This document shows positions 34,790-42,109 of a stretch of 64,000 bases of DNA, piece after piece. Position 1 is the stretch's first letter. Each line of letters starts with the position of its first letter. Position numbers and translations under genes: made by a program. This DNA is from Mycolicibacterium flavescens (GTDB lineage Bacteria; Actinomycetota; Actinomycetes; Mycobacteriales; Mycobacteriaceae). The notes below the pieces were generated by a model, which worked only from the letters and a program-made list of their open reading frames with translations, was not told where the DNA came from and ran no database searches. The DNA lies in NCBI GenBank assembly GCA_900637135.1, contig LR134353.1, positions 4,402,001 to 4,466,000 of the forward strand, read 5' to 3'.

Positions 34790-36057
34790 GCCAGCACCGC
34801 CTGGACGAGCAGGCCGTCGTCACCGGGGGCCACCGTGCGCAGGTCCAGCAGGCACCGGCCGCCCTCCAGCCGTCCGACGACCGCGGGTGTGCCGGTGCGC
34901 AGCGGCGCGGCATAGTCCTCCGGCAGGCTGACCGCAGCGCTCGGCAGCGCGACGTCGGGCGCGCCACCACCGCCGACCGCGGCGGTGCAGTCGACGGCTT
35001 CGGCTCCCGGGAGCTGGGCGGCCAGGGCCTGCGCGCGGGCCCGCAAGTCGGCGACCTCGGCGTCGAGCGCCTGCATGACCGGCGGCGGCGGGCCGACCAG
35101 CGTGGCCTCCAGCGCGGCCAGGGTCAGCTTGTCGACGCGCAGCGCCCGCGCGGCGGGATGGCGGCGCAGCCGCTCGATGAGCTCCGCCGAGCCGAACAGC
35201 AGACCGGCTTGGGGCCCGCCGAGCAGCTTGTCCCCGCTGGCGGTGACGACGTCGGCGCCGTCGCGCAGCATCGTGGTCGCGTCGGGCTCATCGGGCAGCA
35301 GCGGATGCGGAGTGAGGAGACCGGAGCCGATGTCGGCAACGAGGGGAACGCCGAGGGAGGCGAGCTCCGGCACGCCGACCGTCGAGGTGAATCCCGTGAC
35401 CGAGTAGTTCGACGGGTGCACCTTGAGGATGAAACCGGTGTCTGGGCCGAGCGCGTCGGCGTAATCGCGCAGGTGGGTGCGGTTGGTGGTGCCGACCTCG
35501 CGGATGCGCGAGCCCGTGGACTCCATCAGCTCGGGCAGGCGGAAGCCGTCGCCGATCTCGATCAGTTCGCCGCGGCTGACGACGATCTCCTTACCGGGTG
35601 CCAGCGTCATCGCGGTGAGCAGCAGCGCGGCGGCGTTGTTGTTGACGACGTGTACGCCGCTGGCCGTCGGAACCGCACTTGCCATTGCGGCGAGCGCGCC
35701 GCGTCCGCGGCGGGCCCGGCGTCCGGTTTCGAGGTCGAACTCCACGTCGGTGGCGCCGCTCGCGGTGACGACCGCGTCGACCGCTGCTTTCGACAGGGGG
35801 GCCCGACCCAGGTTGGTGTGCACGACGACCCCGGTGGCGTTGATGACCGGGCGCAGGGTGGCCGCGCTTTTCGGCAGCGATGCGACCGCGTCATCGGCGA
35901 CCCGTTCCGGCTCGATCTCACCGGACCGCGCACGTTGTTGCGATTGTCCCACAACGGTTTTCACCAGTGTCCGGCCCAGCACCCGCGATGCCTCGACCAG
36001 GCGTGGATCGGCGAGCAGCGCGTCGGTGCGCGGCACCCGTCGTCGCGGATCGGTCAC
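34777..36057 (-). CDS. selA: L-seryl-tRNA(Sec) selenium transferase SelA
   Basis: A 426-aa PLP-dependent enzyme converting seryl-tRNA(Sec) to selenocysteinyl-tRNA(Sec) with selenophosphate. PVINATGVVVHTNLGRAPLS is the N-terminal signature (read in two parts), and ADIGSGLLTP and SGDKLLGGPQAG follow; the Lys of SGDKLLGG is the PLP-binding position. Length is near the usual 460. The GTG at 36057 has AGGGGG upstream. It is transcribed together with selB and is divergent from the DUF488 gene across a palindromic repeat (36070-36124). Confidence 0.96.
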   Translation of the reverse strand: MTDPRRRVPRTDALLADPRLVEASRVLGRTLVKTVVGQSQQRARSGEIEPERVADDAVASLPKSAATLRPVINATGVVVHTNLGRAPLSKAAVDAVVTASGATDVEFDLETGRRARRGRGALAAMASAVPTASGVHVVNNNAAALLLTAMTLAPGKEIVVSRGELIEIGDGFRLPELMESTGSRIREVGTTNRTHLRDYADALGPDTGFILKVHPSNYSVTGFTSTVGVPELASLGVPLVADIGSGLLTPHPLLPDEPDATTMLRDGADVVTASGDKLLGGPQAGLLFGSAELIERLRRHPAARALRVDKLTLAALEATLVGPPPPVMQALDAEVADLRARAQALAAQLPGAEAVDCTAAVGGGGAPDVALPSAAVSLPEDYAAPLRTGTPAVVGRLEGGRCLLDLRTVAPGDDGLLVQAVLACTS

Positions 36058-36069
36058 CGGGTCACCCCC

Positions 36070-36124
36070 TGCGATTTGTGCACCTTCAGGCGCGCCCAGC
36101 GCAACAAAACGTGCACAAATCGCA
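36070..36124. repeat. Palindromic repeat element, copy 2
   Basis: Arms TGCGATTTGTGCAC (36070-36083) and GTGCACAAATCGCA (36111-36124) are perfect inverted repeats. The 27-nt interior, read on the other strand, matches the interior of copy 1 at 8324-8348 (shared GCGCTG-GCGC-CCT pattern). It lies in the divergent gap between selA and DUF488, where a terminator role is unlikely. Confidence 0.8.
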
Positions 36125-36169
36125 TGAAGCCATCATGGCGCAACCGCGTCGATCGGGTACACCGATGGC

Positions 36170-36691
36170 ATGTTGACCTCGGTGGGGCACGGTGCGCTCG
36201 ATAAGTCAGAGCTCGCGCGGCTGCTGCGCGAAGCCGAGGTCGAGGCGCTCATCGACATCCGCCGCTATCCGAACAGCCGGCATAACCCCGACGTCGCGAT
36301 GGCCGCGATCACCGAGTGGGCCGAAGAAGCCGGGTTGGCATACCGCTGGGAGCAGCGACTGGGCGGACGCAGAAGCCTGCCGGCGGGTTCGGAACCCGAG
36401 GATCCGTGGTGGCGGGTCAAGCAGTTCGCCGCCTACGCCGCGTACACGCGCACCGAGGAGTTCGACGACGCCATCGGCGAGCTCGTGGAGCAGTCGCAGC
36501 GACAACACACCGCGATGATGTGCAGCGAGTCGGTGTGGTGGCGGTGCCACCGCCGGATCGTCGCCGACGTCGCGGTGTTGCGGTTCTCGGTGCCGGTCAT
36601 GCACCTGATGCACGACGGCCGGCTGGTGCCGCACGAGCCGTCGGATGGGGCCCGGATTCGCGACGACGGCCTGGTCGTGTGGGACGGCTGA
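36170..36691 (+). CDS. DUF488 family protein
   Basis: A 173-aa cytoplasmic protein of the DUF488 family. The hallmarks are TSVGHGALDKSELARLL, LIDIRRYPNSRHNPD and the Cys/His pair in CSESVWWRCHRRIVAD. The function of DUF488 is not established; the conserved Cys and Arg suggest a nucleotide or phosphate-related chemistry. It lies between selA (divergent) and selC (opposite strand), with its stop 13 bp from the 3' end of selC. Whether this adjacency means a role in selenium metabolism is inference only. Confidence 0.9.
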   Translation: MLTSVGHGALDKSELARLLREAEVEALIDIRRYPNSRHNPDVAMAAITEWAEEAGLAYRWEQRLGGRRSLPAGSEPEDPWWRVKQFAAYAAYTRTEEFDDAIGELVEQSQRQHTAMMCSESVWWRCHRRIVADVAVLRFSVPVMHLMHDGRLVPHEPSDGARIRDDGLVVWDG

Positions 36692-36704
36692 TCACCGGAA
36701 GGGG

Positions 36705-36799
36705 TGGCGGAGGCGGACGGGAATCGAACCCGCCAGCGACAGGATCTGCCGCTCAGCGATTTTGAAGACCGCGCCGGTCACCAGACCGGATACGCCTCC
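36705..36799 (-). tRNA. selC: tRNA-Sec (anticodon UCA)
   Basis: Reads GGAGGCG at the 5' end and ends CGCCTCC-G-CCA, 95 nt including the encoded CCA, the same length as E. coli selC. A 6-bp D stem (CCGGTC/GACCGG) encloses only TGGT. The anticodon loop is CTTCAAA with UCA. The long variable arm is AGCGGCAG/CTGTCGCT with one G-U pair. The T arm is GCGGG-TTCGATT-CCCGT. These are all tRNA-Sec features. The eighth acceptor pair reads T against C. Confidence 0.94.
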
Positions 36800-36829
36800 C
36801 TGACCCACCGCCCGATCATGCCAGGCAGC

Positions 36830-37855
36830 ATGGAGGCTGTGACCGAGCAGATGACCTACCGACTGACCCAGTACGCCCACGGCGGCGGATGCGCGTGCAA
36901 GATCCCACCCGGCGAGCTCGAAGACGTCGTTCGGGGCCTGACCGGCGCGGCGCCGCGCAATCCGGTCGGCGAGCTGCTGGTGGGCCTCGACGACGGTGAC
37001 GACGCGGCGGCGGTGCGCATCGACGGCGGCTCAGGCGGGGGGGTTGCGTTGATCGCGACGACGGACTTCTTCACCCCGGTGGTCGACGACCCGTACGACT
37101 GGGGCCGTATCGCCGCCACCAATGCGTTGTCGGATGTGTACGCGATGGGCGGACGGCCCGTCGTCGCGGTGAATCTGCTGGGCTGGCCGCGTGAGGTGCT
37201 GCCGTTCGAGTTGGTCAGCGAGGTGTTGCGCGGCGGACTGGACGTGTGCGGCGCTGCGGGCTGCCACTTGGCCGGCGGGCACAGCGTCGACGACCCGGAA
37301 CCGAAGTACGGGTTGGCCGTCACCGGTGTTGCCGATCCGAATCGGTTGCTGCGCAACGACGCAGGCAAACCAGGTGTGCCACTGTCGTTGACCAAGCCGC
37401 TCGGTGTCGGGGTGCTCAACAGCCGGCACAAGAACACCGGCGAGACGTTCCCGGAGGCGATCGCGGTGATGACCACGTTGAACGCCGATGCCGCGCAGGC
37501 CGCCGTCGACGCCGGTGTCGAATGCGCCACCGACATAACGGGTTTCGGGCTACTCGGACACCTGCACAAGCTCGCGCGCGCCAGCGGTGTCACCGCGGTG
37601 ATCGACAGCGCGGCGGTGCCTTATATCGACGGTGCGCGAGAGGCGTTGGCGCAGGGCTACGTCAGCGGCGGAACTCGGCGCAACCTGGGCTGGGTGGCGC
37701 CGCACGTCGACCTGACCGTCGTTGACGAAGACGAGGCGCTGTTGCTGGCCGACGCGCAGACCTCAGGTGGTCTGCTGATCGCCGGAGAGATTCCGGGCGC
37801 ACCCGTGATCGGCGAACTGGTGCCGCGTGGCGAGCACACGATCGTCGTGCGCTGA
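36830..37855 (+). CDS. selD: Selenide, water dikinase SelD (selenophosphate synthetase)
   Basis: A 341-aa enzyme making selenophosphate from selenide and ATP. The N-terminal HGGGCACKIPPGEL has the catalytic Cys and Lys positions of SelD (GCGCK in E. coli), with Cys and not Sec. ATTDFFTPVVDDPYDWGRIAATNALSDVYAMGGRP is the AIR-synthase-like core read in pieces. GGHSVDDPEPKYGLAVTG and GFGLLGHLHKLA follow. The longer frame upstream overlaps selC on the other strand, so a start at ATG 36830, GTG 36839 or ATG 36851 is likely; GGAGG at 36832-36836 complicates the choice. It is divergent from selC. Confidence 0.95.
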   Translation: MEAVTEQMTYRLTQYAHGGGCACKIPPGELEDVVRGLTGAAPRNPVGELLVGLDDGDDAAAVRIDGGSGGGVALIATTDFFTPVVDDPYDWGRIAATNALSDVYAMGGRPVVAVNLLGWPREVLPFELVSEVLRGGLDVCGAAGCHLAGGHSVDDPEPKYGLAVTGVADPNRLLRNDAGKPGVPLSLTKPLGVGVLNSRHKNTGETFPEAIAVMTTLNADAAQAAVDAGVECATDITGFGLLGHLHKLARASGVTAVIDSAAVPYIDGAREALAQGYVSGGTRRNLGWVAPHVDLTVVDEDEALLLADAQTSGGLLIAGEIPGAPVIGELVPRGEHTIVVR

Positions 37856-37858
37856 AAG

Positions 37859-38335
37859 TTATGCCCGGGCCGTCCAGGCCACGCTGTCGGACTGAGCATC
37901 CCGGATGACCGTGTCGGCGGCGTCGCTCCACTGCGCGCATTCCGGTGTGCAGTCGTTCGATTTACCGACCGCGCACCGCATGACCATCGCACCGAGCGCG
38001 GGCGTCGTCATATGCGGTATCACAAGCAGTTTCACCGACGCAGAACGTCCGGCGACCACCATCAGCCGATGCGGTCGGCGCGGGGCGGGATTCTTGGTGC
38101 GGGTGCTCGACAGGATCGAGTTGTAGTCCAGCGTGCCTTCGGTGGCCGCCCAGTTGACCCGGATGTCGATGATCTCACCCAGCGTCTTGTGCAGGGTTTC
38201 GATCAGCTCGGGCAGTTCACCGGCTACCGAGCCGGTGTGGGGCCACCAGGCACCGTCGATGTCGGAGCCGAGTTGTGGTGCGAGCACGAGGCGGACGGGT
38301 CGGGCCAGCCGCCGCGTCCCCGTGAGGCCGTTCAT
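37859..38335 (-). CDS. DUF5994 family protein
   Basis: A 158-aa protein resembling DUF5994, a mycobacterial/actinobacterial family. Typical elements are RLVLAPQLGSDIDGAWWPHTGSVAGELPELIETL (read in parts) and RTKNPAPRRPHRLMVV. Function is unknown. It starts at ATG 38335, overlapping the stop of an upstream 44-aa ORF as ATGA. Its 3' end is 3 bp from the convergent selD stop. The long frame upstream of this ATG has no conserved content. Confidence 0.85.
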   Translation of the reverse strand: MNGLTGTRRLARPVRLVLAPQLGSDIDGAWWPHTGSVAGELPELIETLHKTLGEIIDIRVNWAATEGTLDYNSILSSTRTKNPAPRRPHRLMVVAGRSASVKLLVIPHMTTPALGAMVMRCAVGKSNDCTPECAQWSDAADTVIRDAQSDSVAWTARA

Positions 38336-38466
38336 GCCGAGGGTGTGGACGGACCGCGTTCGGGGCGGTCGGAGAACACCGGATTGGTCACGGGTTCGTT
38401 GGAGTGGTCTTCGCTCGAGACGTACTCGGGCTGCTGAGGGTGTGAAAACAGGTCGTTCGACTGCAT
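38332..38466 (-). CDS. Small hypothetical protein (44 aa), coupled to DUF5994
   Basis: A 44-codon frame from ATG 38466 to TGA 38332-38334. AAGGA lies about eight bases upstream and the stop overlaps the DUF5994 start as ATGA, strong signs of a real gene. The product begins MQSNDLFSHPQQ and is Ser/Pro/Glu-rich without hydrophobic segments. I recognise no family. The kinase gene ends 143 bp upstream on the same strand, so the three might be cotranscribed. Confidence 0.6.
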   Translation of the reverse strand: MQSNDLFSHPQQPEYVSSEDHSNEPVTNPVFSDRPERGPSTPSA

Positions 38467-38609
38467 GTAGCAAGTCCTTCGTTACGTTCCGCTGCGGCCG
38501 ATGCCGAAAGTGGCGCGCGGTGTCAAAGCGCAGTTCCATCGCGTGGAAAAGATGGCTGCTAACCGGAGACGGCTGCCTTCAGGTTACACCCGTACCCAGA
38601 AGCGTGTGA

Positions 38610-40412
38610 TCAACGGGTCGCGCCGTTGATCTGCGGCGTGGAGATCATGCCCTTCTCCACGCCCCACATCAGGGCGATGGTGCGGTACTCGCCGGTGGAG
38701 ATCAGATGCGCCAACGCCTGGCGCAGCGACTCGGCCAGCCCGGACTCCTTGGCCACCGGCCAGCCGTAGGGCGCGGAGTTGAAGACGTCCCCTGCGGCCT
38801 CCAGCGCACCGCCCGAGGTCTTGATCGCGAACCCCGCGACCGGTGAATCCGTGGCCATGACGTCGACCTCACCGTTGATCAGCGCCTTGGTCAGGTCGTC
38901 CTGCGTCACGTAGACGACTTCGTCGATGGGCGCCGATCCGGCGGCCACACACTCCTTGCTCTTCGCCGGAATCTCCTCGGTCTCCTGAAGCGTCGCGTAT
39001 GCCACGCCGATACGCAGCCCGCATGCGTCGGCCGGGGTGAACCCGGACCCGGTCCGCTGCGCCCACAGCGTGCCCGCCTGGAAGTAGGTGACGAAGTCGA
39101 CCGACTCCTCGCGCTCCTTCGTATCGGTGACCGATGACATGCCGACATTGAAGTCACCGGCCCGCACCGACGGCAGGATGGCCTCGAACGCGGTCTCGCG
39201 GTATTCGGGAACCAGACCCAGCGTTCGCGCGATCGCGTTCATCAGATCGACGTCGAAGCCGACGATCTGACCGTCGGCATCTTTGAATTCGTTTGGCGCA
39301 TAAGGGGTGTTGACACCGATGACGAGCTTGCCCGTCGACCGGATGTCCGCGGGCACCGTCGCCGCGATCGATGCCACCGCGCCTTCAGCGGCGGGCGGCG
39401 GCGTCGTGGTCTCTTCGACGCTGGCCGGTCTGGCGCTGCCGTCGCCGCGCCACTGCAATACGCCGAAGGTGCCAAGCGCCGCGACCAGCATGACCGACGC
39501 CGCCATGGCCAGCGCCCGGCGTGGCACCCGTCGGGCACGTGCCGTTGCCGGTGCCCGTCGCGCCTGGTGCCTGCCGCTGCCTGCGGTGCGTACCGGTGCG
39601 GTGAGCGCACGGCGTGCGGCGTCGGCCAGGTCGCCGGCCTTCTGGTAGCGCTTGGCAGGCGTCTTGGCCATCCCCTTGGCGATGACTTCGTCGAAGGCCG
39701 CCAATCGCGGATCGACCGCCGACGGCTTCGGCACGTCCTTGCTCATGTGGCCGGCGATCTGCTGCTCGAGGCTGTCGGCGGGATACGGGCGCACGCCGGT
39801 CAGGCACTCGTAGAGCACGCAGGCCAGTGCATAGATGTCGGCGGTCTGGTCGACCGGTTTGCCCTCGAAGCGTTCGGGGGCCATGTACGCCATCGTCCCG
39901 AGTGTGCTGCCCGCGGTGGTCAGGCCCTTCTCGCCTGCGCTGCGCGCCAAGCCGAAGTCGATGAGGTACACGAATTGGCGTTCGGTGACCAGAATGTTCG
40001 ACGGCTTGATGTCGCGGTGGATCAGGCCGCGGGCATGGGCGGCGTCGAGAGCCGTCGCCACCTGTTCGGCGATCTTGACCGCGAGCGTGGTGTCGAGCGG
40101 GCGTTTACCGGCGTCGCTGAGGATGGCGCCCAGGTTGCGGCCCTCGATGAGGCGCATGTCGAGGTAGAGGCGGCCGTCGATCTCGCCGAACCCGTGAATG
40201 GGCACGACGTGCGGGTCGTTGAGCCCGGCGGCGGCCTGGGACTCGCGCCGGAAGCGCTGTTGGAAGATCTCGTCGGCGGCCATGCTCGGCGGCAACACCT
40301 TCAGCGCGACGATGCGGTCGGTCTTGGTGTCGTAGGCGCGGTAGACCTCGCCCATACCGCCGCGGCCGATCAGTTCCTGCAGCTGGTAGTGCCCGAATGG
40401 TGTCGCGTCCAC
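38610..40412 (-). CDS. Ser/Thr kinase fused to an extracytoplasmic solute-binding (SBP_bac_3) domain
   Basis: A 600-aa receptor kinase. The cytoplasmic Hanks kinase is at about residues 9-270: IGRGGMGEVY, Lys38 in VALKVL, HRDIKPSN with Asp134, DFG at 152-154, YMAPER. A basic linker precedes a single TM helix (about 300-320). The outer part, about 358-590, is a periplasmic amino-acid-binding-type domain: GKLVIGVNTPYAPNEF, GFDVDLMNAIARTLGL and FNVGMSSVTDTKEREESVDF are standard SBP family 3 blocks. It should phosphorylate cytoplasmic targets on ligand binding outside. GTG 40412 is chosen; TTG 40442 is an in-frame alternative. It is followed by a 44-aa ORF and DUF5994. Confidence 0.92.
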   Translation of the reverse strand: MDATPFGHYQLQELIGRGGMGEVYRAYDTKTDRIVALKVLPPSMAADEIFQQRFRRESQAAAGLNDPHVVPIHGFGEIDGRLYLDMRLIEGRNLGAILSDAGKRPLDTTLAVKIAEQVATALDAAHARGLIHRDIKPSNILVTERQFVYLIDFGLARSAGEKGLTTAGSTLGTMAYMAPERFEGKPVDQTADIYALACVLYECLTGVRPYPADSLEQQIAGHMSKDVPKPSAVDPRLAAFDEVIAKGMAKTPAKRYQKAGDLADAARRALTAPVRTAGSGRHQARRAPATARARRVPRRALAMAASVMLVAALGTFGVLQWRGDGSARPASVEETTTPPPAAEGAVASIAATVPADIRSTGKLVIGVNTPYAPNEFKDADGQIVGFDVDLMNAIARTLGLVPEYRETAFEAILPSVRAGDFNVGMSSVTDTKEREESVDFVTYFQAGTLWAQRTGSGFTPADACGLRIGVAYATLQETEEIPAKSKECVAAGSAPIDEVVYVTQDDLTKALINGEVDVMATDSPVAGFAIKTSGGALEAAGDVFNSAPYGWPVAKESGLAESLRQALAHLISTGEYRTIALMWGVEKGMISTPQINGATR

Positions 40413-40742
40413 CGTCTTTATTAACCCCTCGACAGCGGCCAACCCCGCATCGTGTGTCGATTGAAGTTACATCATGTTTGCCAGAATCTCTGAATATTCT
40501 TCGCCGTTCTCGGCGGGCGGCCGCGGGCCTGCCCTGGTTGTGCTTGTGCTGCTGTTTTCGGGGTGGGTGGGACAGGTTGCTGTCGGTGACGGATGTTGCC
40601 TGTCGTTCGTGCGGCGCGAGCGTGCGCAAAGTGCTGATTTTTCGCGGCGTGTCGGGTGCCGACGCGCACGCTCGCGAAGGGGGTGGAAGGAGGTTTGGAT
40701 GGGCGGTCTCGGTCAATTCCTCGGACGACCGAGGGAGGCGCC
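40413..40742. other. 330-bp intergenic region, divergent promoters
   Basis: No convincing gene is seen between the kinase (left) and the Rv1733c-like gene (right). A 102-aa frame at 40474-40782 overlaps the downstream gene and has no family resemblance. Near 40720 the sequence CCTCGG-ACGA-CCGAGG is an inverted repeat of six bases per arm just before the ribosome binding site GGGAGG. It is not a DosR-type box. Confidence 0.6.
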
Positions 40743-41330
40743 ATGCAGACGGTCCAGCGCGGGTGGTGGCACTGGCGGATGATCCACGCGCTCGGTCGAA
40801 ATCCGCTCGTGCGCATGAGCGATCGCGTCGAGACCTTCGTGATGATGATGGCGGTGACGGCCTCGCTGATCGCCATACCGGTCGCCGGGGCGATGGCGAC
40901 GGCCATCCACGAGGAACGTGGCCGCGCGTATGTCGCAGAAGCCCAGCACCGGTACCCGGTGACTGCCACCGTCACCGCGACGAGCGCGACGCTTCGAGGC
41001 ACCGATGTCTCCGTGGTACAGGCGAATTGGCGGTTTGCGGGTGTTCAGCACACCGAGCGTTTCCGGTGGGACCGGCCCGTCAAAGCTGGGCAGACCATTG
41101 CCGTCTCGGTCCATCCGGACGGTCGTCGCGCGCAGCCGCTGGATCCGTGGTGGCGAGCCGGGGTCGACGCGGCGGTCGCGGCGATGTCGTTCTGGCTCGC
41201 GGTGACGGCGGTGGCCGCGATGTTCGTCGTCGGCGTCCGGCCGTGCCTGCGGCGGATTCGGTATGCGGCGTGGGACCGCGAGATCGCCAGCCTCGCCGAC
41301 GACGGCGGCACGGCGAACCGTCGCTCCTGA
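40743..41330 (+). CDS. Rv1733c-like membrane protein
   Basis: A 195-aa protein with two TM segments: VETFVMMMAVTASLIAIPVAGA near residues 29-50 and AAVAAMSFWLAVTAVAAMFVVG near residue 145. An extracytoplasmic domain of about 90 residues lies between them. The overall plan and segments such as GRNPLVRMSDRVE match mycobacterial Rv1733c-type proteins. The M. tuberculosis gene belongs to the DosR dormancy regulon, but no DosR-like box is visible upstream here. The ATG is preceded by GAGGGAGG. Function is unknown. Confidence 0.85.
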   Translation: MQTVQRGWWHWRMIHALGRNPLVRMSDRVETFVMMMAVTASLIAIPVAGAMATAIHEERGRAYVAEAQHRYPVTATVTATSATLRGTDVSVVQANWRFAGVQHTERFRWDRPVKAGQTIAVSVHPDGRRAQPLDPWWRAGVDAAVAAMSFWLAVTAVAAMFVVGVRPCLRRIRYAAWDREIASLADDGGTANRRS

Positions 41331-41442
41331 CGGGTGGGTACTCGAGCCGTCGCGGGACTCGAGCCGTCGCGCGGCCACTCAACCCCCGCGAGCGACCTCT
41401 CTTGTACGGCCAAACGCGGCGTGTCGGCGCACAAACACGGTC

Positions 41443-41533
41443 ACTCGCGGGGGTTTGAGGTGGGCTCACGCGGGGGTTTGAGGTGGGCTCACGCGGGGGT
41501 TTGAGGTGGACTCACGCGGGGGTTTGAGGTTTG
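41443..41533. repeat. 23-bp tandem repeat array, four copies
   Basis: A unit beginning CTCACGCGGGGGTTTGAGG is repeated about four times with 23-bp period: 41443-41464 (partly diverged), 41465-41487, 41488-41510 and 41511-41533. An inverted match (CTCAACCCCCGCGAGCGA) lies at about 41381-41398, so a long hairpin with the first copy can form. It lies between the Rv1733c-like gene and the secreted repeat protein. No spacers separate the copies, so it is not CRISPR. Confidence 0.85.
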
Positions 41534-41563
41534 AGCTTTGGTGACAGTGGTAAAAGCACCGGC

Positions 41564-42109
41564 ATGTTGACCAACTCGAAGAAGTTTTCACCGCTCCTGG
41601 TGGCCGGCGCGGCAGCTGCCGCGATCGCTGCCGCGCCTGCAGGCTTTGCTTCGCCGTCGTTCCTCCCGACCGGTGGCCCCTCGGGCTGCGTCGACCCCGC
41701 CGGCACAGGCTGCGCGGTCGCTCCGGCCCCGGCTCCGGCGCCAGCACCCGCGCCGGGTGTGTGGACACCGCCGCCGCCTCCTGGCGCTCCGGCCGCGGCC
41801 GGCGCCGTTCCGGGTGGACCGGCCGGCGTAGCCGGACCCGAGGGCGCAGCGGGCGCGATCCCCGGGGGCCCGGCCGGCGTGGCCGGACCCGAGGGTGCCG
41901 CGGGCGCGATCCCCGGCGGTCCCGCGGGAGCAGCCGGACCGCAAGGCGCGACGGGTGCCATCCCCGGCGGCCCGGGCGGAACAGCCGGACCGCAGGGCGC
42001 CGCGGGCGCCATTCCGGGCGGACCGTCCGGCGTGGCCGGACCGCAAGGCGCCGCCGGGTGCATTCCCGGAGTCGCTTGCGGCGCCGTGCCCGCTACCGAC
42101 ATCCCCTGA
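41564..42109 (+). CDS. Secreted Gly/Pro/Ala-rich repeat protein
   Basis: A 181-aa protein starting MLTNSKKFSPLLVAGAAAAA, a signal peptide ending near GFASPSFLP. A Pro/Ala stretch with AP dipeptides follows. Then come five tandem 17-residue units with the pattern GAIPGGPAGVAGPEGAA, and a closing GCIPGVACGAVPATDIP with two Cys. The unit contains collagen-like Gly-X-Y runs but is not strictly triplet, so it is not simply collagen. The ATG at 41564 has no obvious Shine-Dalgarno, so leaderless expression is possible. An antisense frame over the same DNA is a repeat artefact. Exported structural or surface role is inferred. Confidence 0.8.
   Translation: MLTNSKKFSPLLVAGAAAAAIAAAPAGFASPSFLPTGGPSGCVDPAGTGCAVAPAPAPAPAPAPGVWTPPPPPGAPAAAGAVPGGPAGVAGPEGAAGAIPGGPAGVAGPEGAAGAIPGGPAGAAGPQGATGAIPGGPGGTAGPQGAAGAIPGGPSGVAGPQGAAGCIPGVACGAVPATDIP

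Noticed and set aside
36830..37855. SelD as a selenoprotein
   Set aside because: The active site codon is Cys (HGGGCACK), and no in-frame UGA is present.
40413..40742. DosR box upstream of the Rv1733c-like gene
   Set aside because: No sequence close to the TTSGGGACTWWAGTCCCSAA consensus was found.
40474..40782. 102-aa plus-strand ORF as a gene
   Set aside because: It overlaps the start of the Rv1733c-like gene, lacks a ribosome binding site and has no family resemblance.
41443..41533. Possible CRISPR array
   Set aside because: Units are contiguous at 23 bp without unique spacers, and no cas genes are present.
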